DNA of 5,429 nucleotides from Candidatus Hydrogenedentota bacterium (GTDB lineage: Bacteria > Hydrogenedentota > Hydrogenedentia > Hydrogenedentales > CAITNO01), in assembly GCA_007124105.1 (NCBI GenBank), contig SLFT01000432.1, forward strand, positions 1 to 5,429, given 5' to 3'. Below the pieces are notes generated by a model. The model was not told the DNA's origin. It saw only the letters and a list, made by a program, of their open reading frames with translations, and did not search any database. The position numbers and the translations under genes were made by a program. Below are positions 3,945 through 5,429 of the stretch, piece by piece (within the stretch, counting starts at the first letter, position 1; the number at the start of each line of letters is the position of its first letter).

Positions 3945-5429
3945 ATCTACCCAGGATAGCCTTCGTCTTCGGCTGTATTGGTCTCGCCTGTTGTGTCCTC
4001 ACGCCAGGCTGCTCGTCCGGCCGTCAGACGCCGGAAAATGTGTTGCAGGTAGGCAATGCCGCCGAAGTGCAGGAACTTGATCCGCACGTGGTGTCCGGCG
4101 TGAGCGAGCATCGTGTTTTAAGCGCGTTGTTCGAGGGGCTTACCGACTACGATCCTGAGACACTGGAAGCAATACCAGCGGTAGCCCGGTCATGGGATAT
4201 TTCAGAAGATAAGTTTTCGTACACATTTTACCTGCGCGAGGACGCACGCTGGTCCAATGGCGATCCTGTGACGGCCGCCGATTTTCTGTACGCCTGGCGG
4301 CGCATCCTCGCCCCCGCTCTGGGCTCTGAATACGCCTACTTATTGTACTGTCTCAAAAACGCGCGAGACTTTCACGAAGGCACGATTACGAACTTCGACG
4401 AGGTTGGCGTGCGCGTGATTGACGATTTTACGCTGGAGACCACCCTCGAACACCCCACGCCTTATTTTTTGACCATGCATAACCACTACGCCTGGTTTCC
4501 GGTGCATCAGGCGACTATTGAGAAACATGGCGTCATGGACGCGCGGGGCACACAATGGACACAACCGGTTAATTTTGTTGGCAACGGTCCCTTTGTGTTG
4601 ACGGCCTGGCATCCCAACGAAATTATCAGCGTGCGACGCAACCCAAACTACTGGGACGCCGCCTCGATTCGCCTTGAGGGCATTGACTTTCATCCCATTG
4701 ACAATCTCCAGACCGAGGAGCGCAGTTTCCGGTCGGGACTGTTGCACCTCACATCAGCCATTCCATTGCATCGCGTGGACGTGTATCGCCGCGAACGTCC
4801 GGAAGTGTTGAATCTGCACCCCTATTACGGTTCCTATTTTTATCGGCTGAACGTTACGCGCCCGCCATTTGACAATCCCCTGGTGCGCAAGGCCTTCGCC
4901 CTTGCCGTAGACCGCCAGGAAATTGCTGATCACGTGTTAACCAGCGACGAACGCGCTGCGACGCATTTTGTGCCGCCCGCTGCCGGGTATACGCCCACGT
5001 ATCAATTGGAGTTCAACGTGGAAAAGGCGCGCGCGCTGCTGGCTGAAGCGGGCTATCCTGATGGACGGGGACTGCCGCCAATCGAAATTCTGTACAATAC
5101 CAGCGAAGCCCATCGCACCATTGCTGAAGCGATTCAACGCATGTGGCGCGAAAACCTCAACGCCAACGCGCAGCTGCTTAACCAGGACTGGAAAGTATAC
5201 TTGTCGTCCATGAACACCCTTGATTACCATGTTGCGCGGTCCGGATGGATTGGCGATGTGGCCGATCCCATAAATTTCCTGGAATGTTTTCAGACGGGGC
5301 TTGGCAACAACCGTACCGGCTGGTCGTCCCCCGAGTTTGACGCCCTCATTGACGCCGCGTATAATGAGAGCGAACACGCCACACGCTTTGAACTGCTGCA
5401 AGAGGCGGAAGCACTCCTGCTTGACGGGG
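3941..5429 (+). CDS. Peptide/oligopeptide-type ABC transporter substrate-binding lipoprotein (SBP_bac_5, OppA-like), 3' end outside the window
   Basis: The frame is open to the window end: 496 codons are visible of a family that usually runs to about 520-550 residues, so only the C-terminal part is missing. The N-terminus has R5, a hydrophobic stretch (6-20) and LTPGC with Cys24 as likely lipidation site. Pro at -2 is atypical, so processing by signal peptidase II is probable rather than certain. The mature part follows the SBP_bac_5 order: ELDPH (45-49), VLSALFEGLTDYDP, and the family hallmark YTFYLREDARWSNGDPVTA (94-112) with DFLYAWRRI. Then come GNGPFVLTAWHPNE with RRNPNYWD, NPLVRKAFALAVDRQEIA, and WSSPEFDALID near the end. 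It would sit in the periplasm tethered to a membrane and deliver peptides to an Opp/Dpp-type permease, presumably encoded downstream. Some family members bind sugars or other solutes, so the ligand is open. It is divergent from the sulfatase. Confidence 0.93.
   Translation, partial: MNLPRIAFVFGCIGLACCVLTPGCSSGRQTPENVLQVGNAAEVQELDPHVVSGVSEHRVLSALFEGLTDYDPETLEAIPAVARSWDISEDKFSYTFYLREDARWSNGDPVTAADFLYAWRRILAPALGSEYAYLLYCLKNARDFHEGTITNFDEVGVRVIDDFTLETTLEHPTPYFLTMHNHYAWFPVHQATIEKHGVMDARGTQWTQPVNFVGNGPFVLTAWHPNEIISVRRNPNYWDAASIRLEGIDFHPIDNLQTEERSFRSGLLHLTSAIPLHRVDVYRRERPEVLNLHPYYGSYFYRLNVTRPPFDNPLVRKAFALAVDRQEIADHVLTSDERAATHFVPPAAGYTPTYQLEFNVEKARALLAEAGYPDGRGLPPIEILYNTSEAHRTIAEAIQRMWRENLNANAQLLNQDWKVYLSSMNTLDYHVARSGWIGDVADPINFLECFQTGLGNNRTGWSSPEFDALIDAAYNESEHATRFELLQEAEALLLDG

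Noticed and set aside
4340..5401. Two minus-strand frames (4340-4747 and 4937-5401) opposite the binding-protein gene
   Set aside because: Both lie antisense to a continuous SBP_bac_5 reading frame and show no domain or start signals.

Overview
The window reads as a piece of a Gram-negative, moderately GC-rich bacterial chromosome or metagenome contig. It carries four protein genes: the end of an unidentified membrane-anchored protein (+, 1-390), a six-helix sensor histidine kinase (-, 603-2009), a Tat-exported sulfatase (-, 2216-3679) and the start of a peptide/oligopeptide-type ABC transporter binding lipoprotein (+, 3941 to the window end). A Tat-exported Cys-type sulfatase next to an SBP_bac_5 lipoprotein and an orphan sensor kinase would suit an environmental heterotroph of the Planctomycetota/Hydrogenedentota/Verrucomicrobiota kind. 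That placement is an impression from gene style, not a phylogenetic result.

Layout. The first gene converges on the kinase gene across a 212-bp gap with no clear terminator. Its first ~180 bases are about 36% GC by hand count and the next 120 about 56%, so the reading frame is compositionally split. The kinase and the sulfatase lie on the same strand, 206 bp apart, each with its own strong Shine-Dalgarno, and look like separate units rather than a tight operon. The kinase has an RegB/PrrB-like membrane domain (GGAASPF between helices 3 and 4) but no cysteine anywhere, and no response regulator lies beside it in this window.

The most information-rich part is the 261-bp divergent region between the sulfatase and the transporter gene (3680-3940). 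It holds three exact copies of the 10-mer CAGATTGCGC (two direct, one inverted), an 8-bp perfect hairpin in the predicted sulfatase leader, a well-formed sigma70-type promoter (TTGTTA-N17-TATAAT) for the transporter gene with one copy of the 10-mer just upstream of its -35, and a 27-codon leader frame whose stop codon overlaps the transporter start. A plausible reading is that the sulfatase and the binding protein are controlled together, linking extracellular or periplasmic desulfation with solute uptake. The substrate cannot be told from the sequence.

I found no RNA gene, CRISPR array, insertion sequence or obviously new defence or mobile system. The genes belong to known families. The points of interest are the shared repeat-based control region, the kinase's unusual catalytic motif and the compositional split in the first gene.
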